A stretch of DNA of 49,275 bases from Pseudanabaena sp. UBA1465. Its GTDB lineage: Bacteria > Cyanobacteriota > Cyanobacteriia > Pseudanabaenales > Pseudanabaenaceae. The stretch covers positions 1 to 49,275 of the forward strand of contig DCSN01000229.1 of NCBI GenBank assembly GCA_002325645.1, written 5' to 3'. Positions within the stretch are counted from its first letter, which is position 1. Every line of letters starts with the position of its first letter. Both the position numbers and the translations under genes were made by a program. Shown here one piece after another: positions 49,269-49,275 of this stretch. The notes below the pieces were generated by a model. The model saw nothing but the letters and a program-made list of their open reading frames with translations. It had not been told where the DNA came from and made no database searches.

Positions 49269-49275
49269 TACTTTA

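Overview
The window looks like a cyanobacterial chromosome. The genes are a complete ferredoxin-dependent nitrate assimilation cluster (nirA-nrtABDC-narB), a cyanobacterial/plastid-type NDH-1 gene cluster, ferredoxin-sulfite reductase and a cyanobacterial-type carboxyl-terminal processing protease. The octamer GCGATCGC (HIP1) occurs many times. Gene content and intergenic style suggest a filamentous Pseudanabaena-like organism, but that genus guess is inference only.

Layout. 1-10.7 kb: housekeeping and envelope genes (SIMPL-domain protein, tRNA-Val, glutaredoxin-like protein, an RND efflux pump with its lipoprotein adaptor, gpsA, a bifunctional-nuclease-family protein, a RodZ-like protein, a pseudouridine synthase), plus a nested miniature transposon at 6.5-6.85 kb. 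10.9-20.3 kb: the nitrate assimilation operon behind a textbook NtcA promoter, with nrtD and nrtC in swapped order. 20.4-24.4 kb: a probable conflict/defence locus made of two DUF29-like paralogues, a small membrane-anchored protein and an NB-ARC NTPase with near-identical TPR repeats. 24.4-28.7 kb: a cassette region with three toxin-antitoxin pairs, a HicB-like protein, an HNH endonuclease with its partner, and a decayed IscB locus with a well-preserved upstream omega-RNA (HEARO). Fragments of the TPR gene lie between the cassettes as scars. 28.7-31.5 kb: LptC-like, phytol/polyprenol kinase-like and HEAT-repeat genes. 31.6-35.6 kb: ndhH-A-I-G-E on the minus strand. 35.9-37.5 kb: a glycosyltransferase whose 5' end has been replaced by a gutted IS200/IS605-type element. 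37.7-43 kb: sulfite reductase, ammonium transporter and CtpA-type protease. 43-49 kb: a NarL-type response regulator, a T4-phage-like RNA repair pair (Rnl1-type ligase plus polynucleotide kinase-phosphatase), a small acidic protein, cobyric acid synthase and a rhomboid protease.

How it works together. Nitrate is imported by NrtABCD, reduced by NarB and NirA using ferredoxin, and complemented by ammonium uptake (Amt) and sulfite reduction (Sir, siroheme dependent like NirA). The NDH-1 subunits handle cyclic electron flow and respiration. The accessory part (20.4-28.7 kb) combines an NB-ARC sensor/effector locus with several addiction modules and transposon-derived RNA-guided nuclease remnants.

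A feature that runs through the whole window is a set of more than 15 long, almost perfect hairpins in intergenic gaps. Stem sequences differ at every site, but many have a three-base loop closed by G-C pairs (GCGAAGC or GCAAAGC type). Several lie inside operons (between ndh genes, between nrtB and nrtD), so they cannot all be simple terminators. The strongest candidates for something not well described are the NB-ARC/DUF29 locus with its duplicated module and TPR scars, the IscB omega-RNA without a nuclease, the T4-like RNA repair pair in a chromosome, and the hairpin family.
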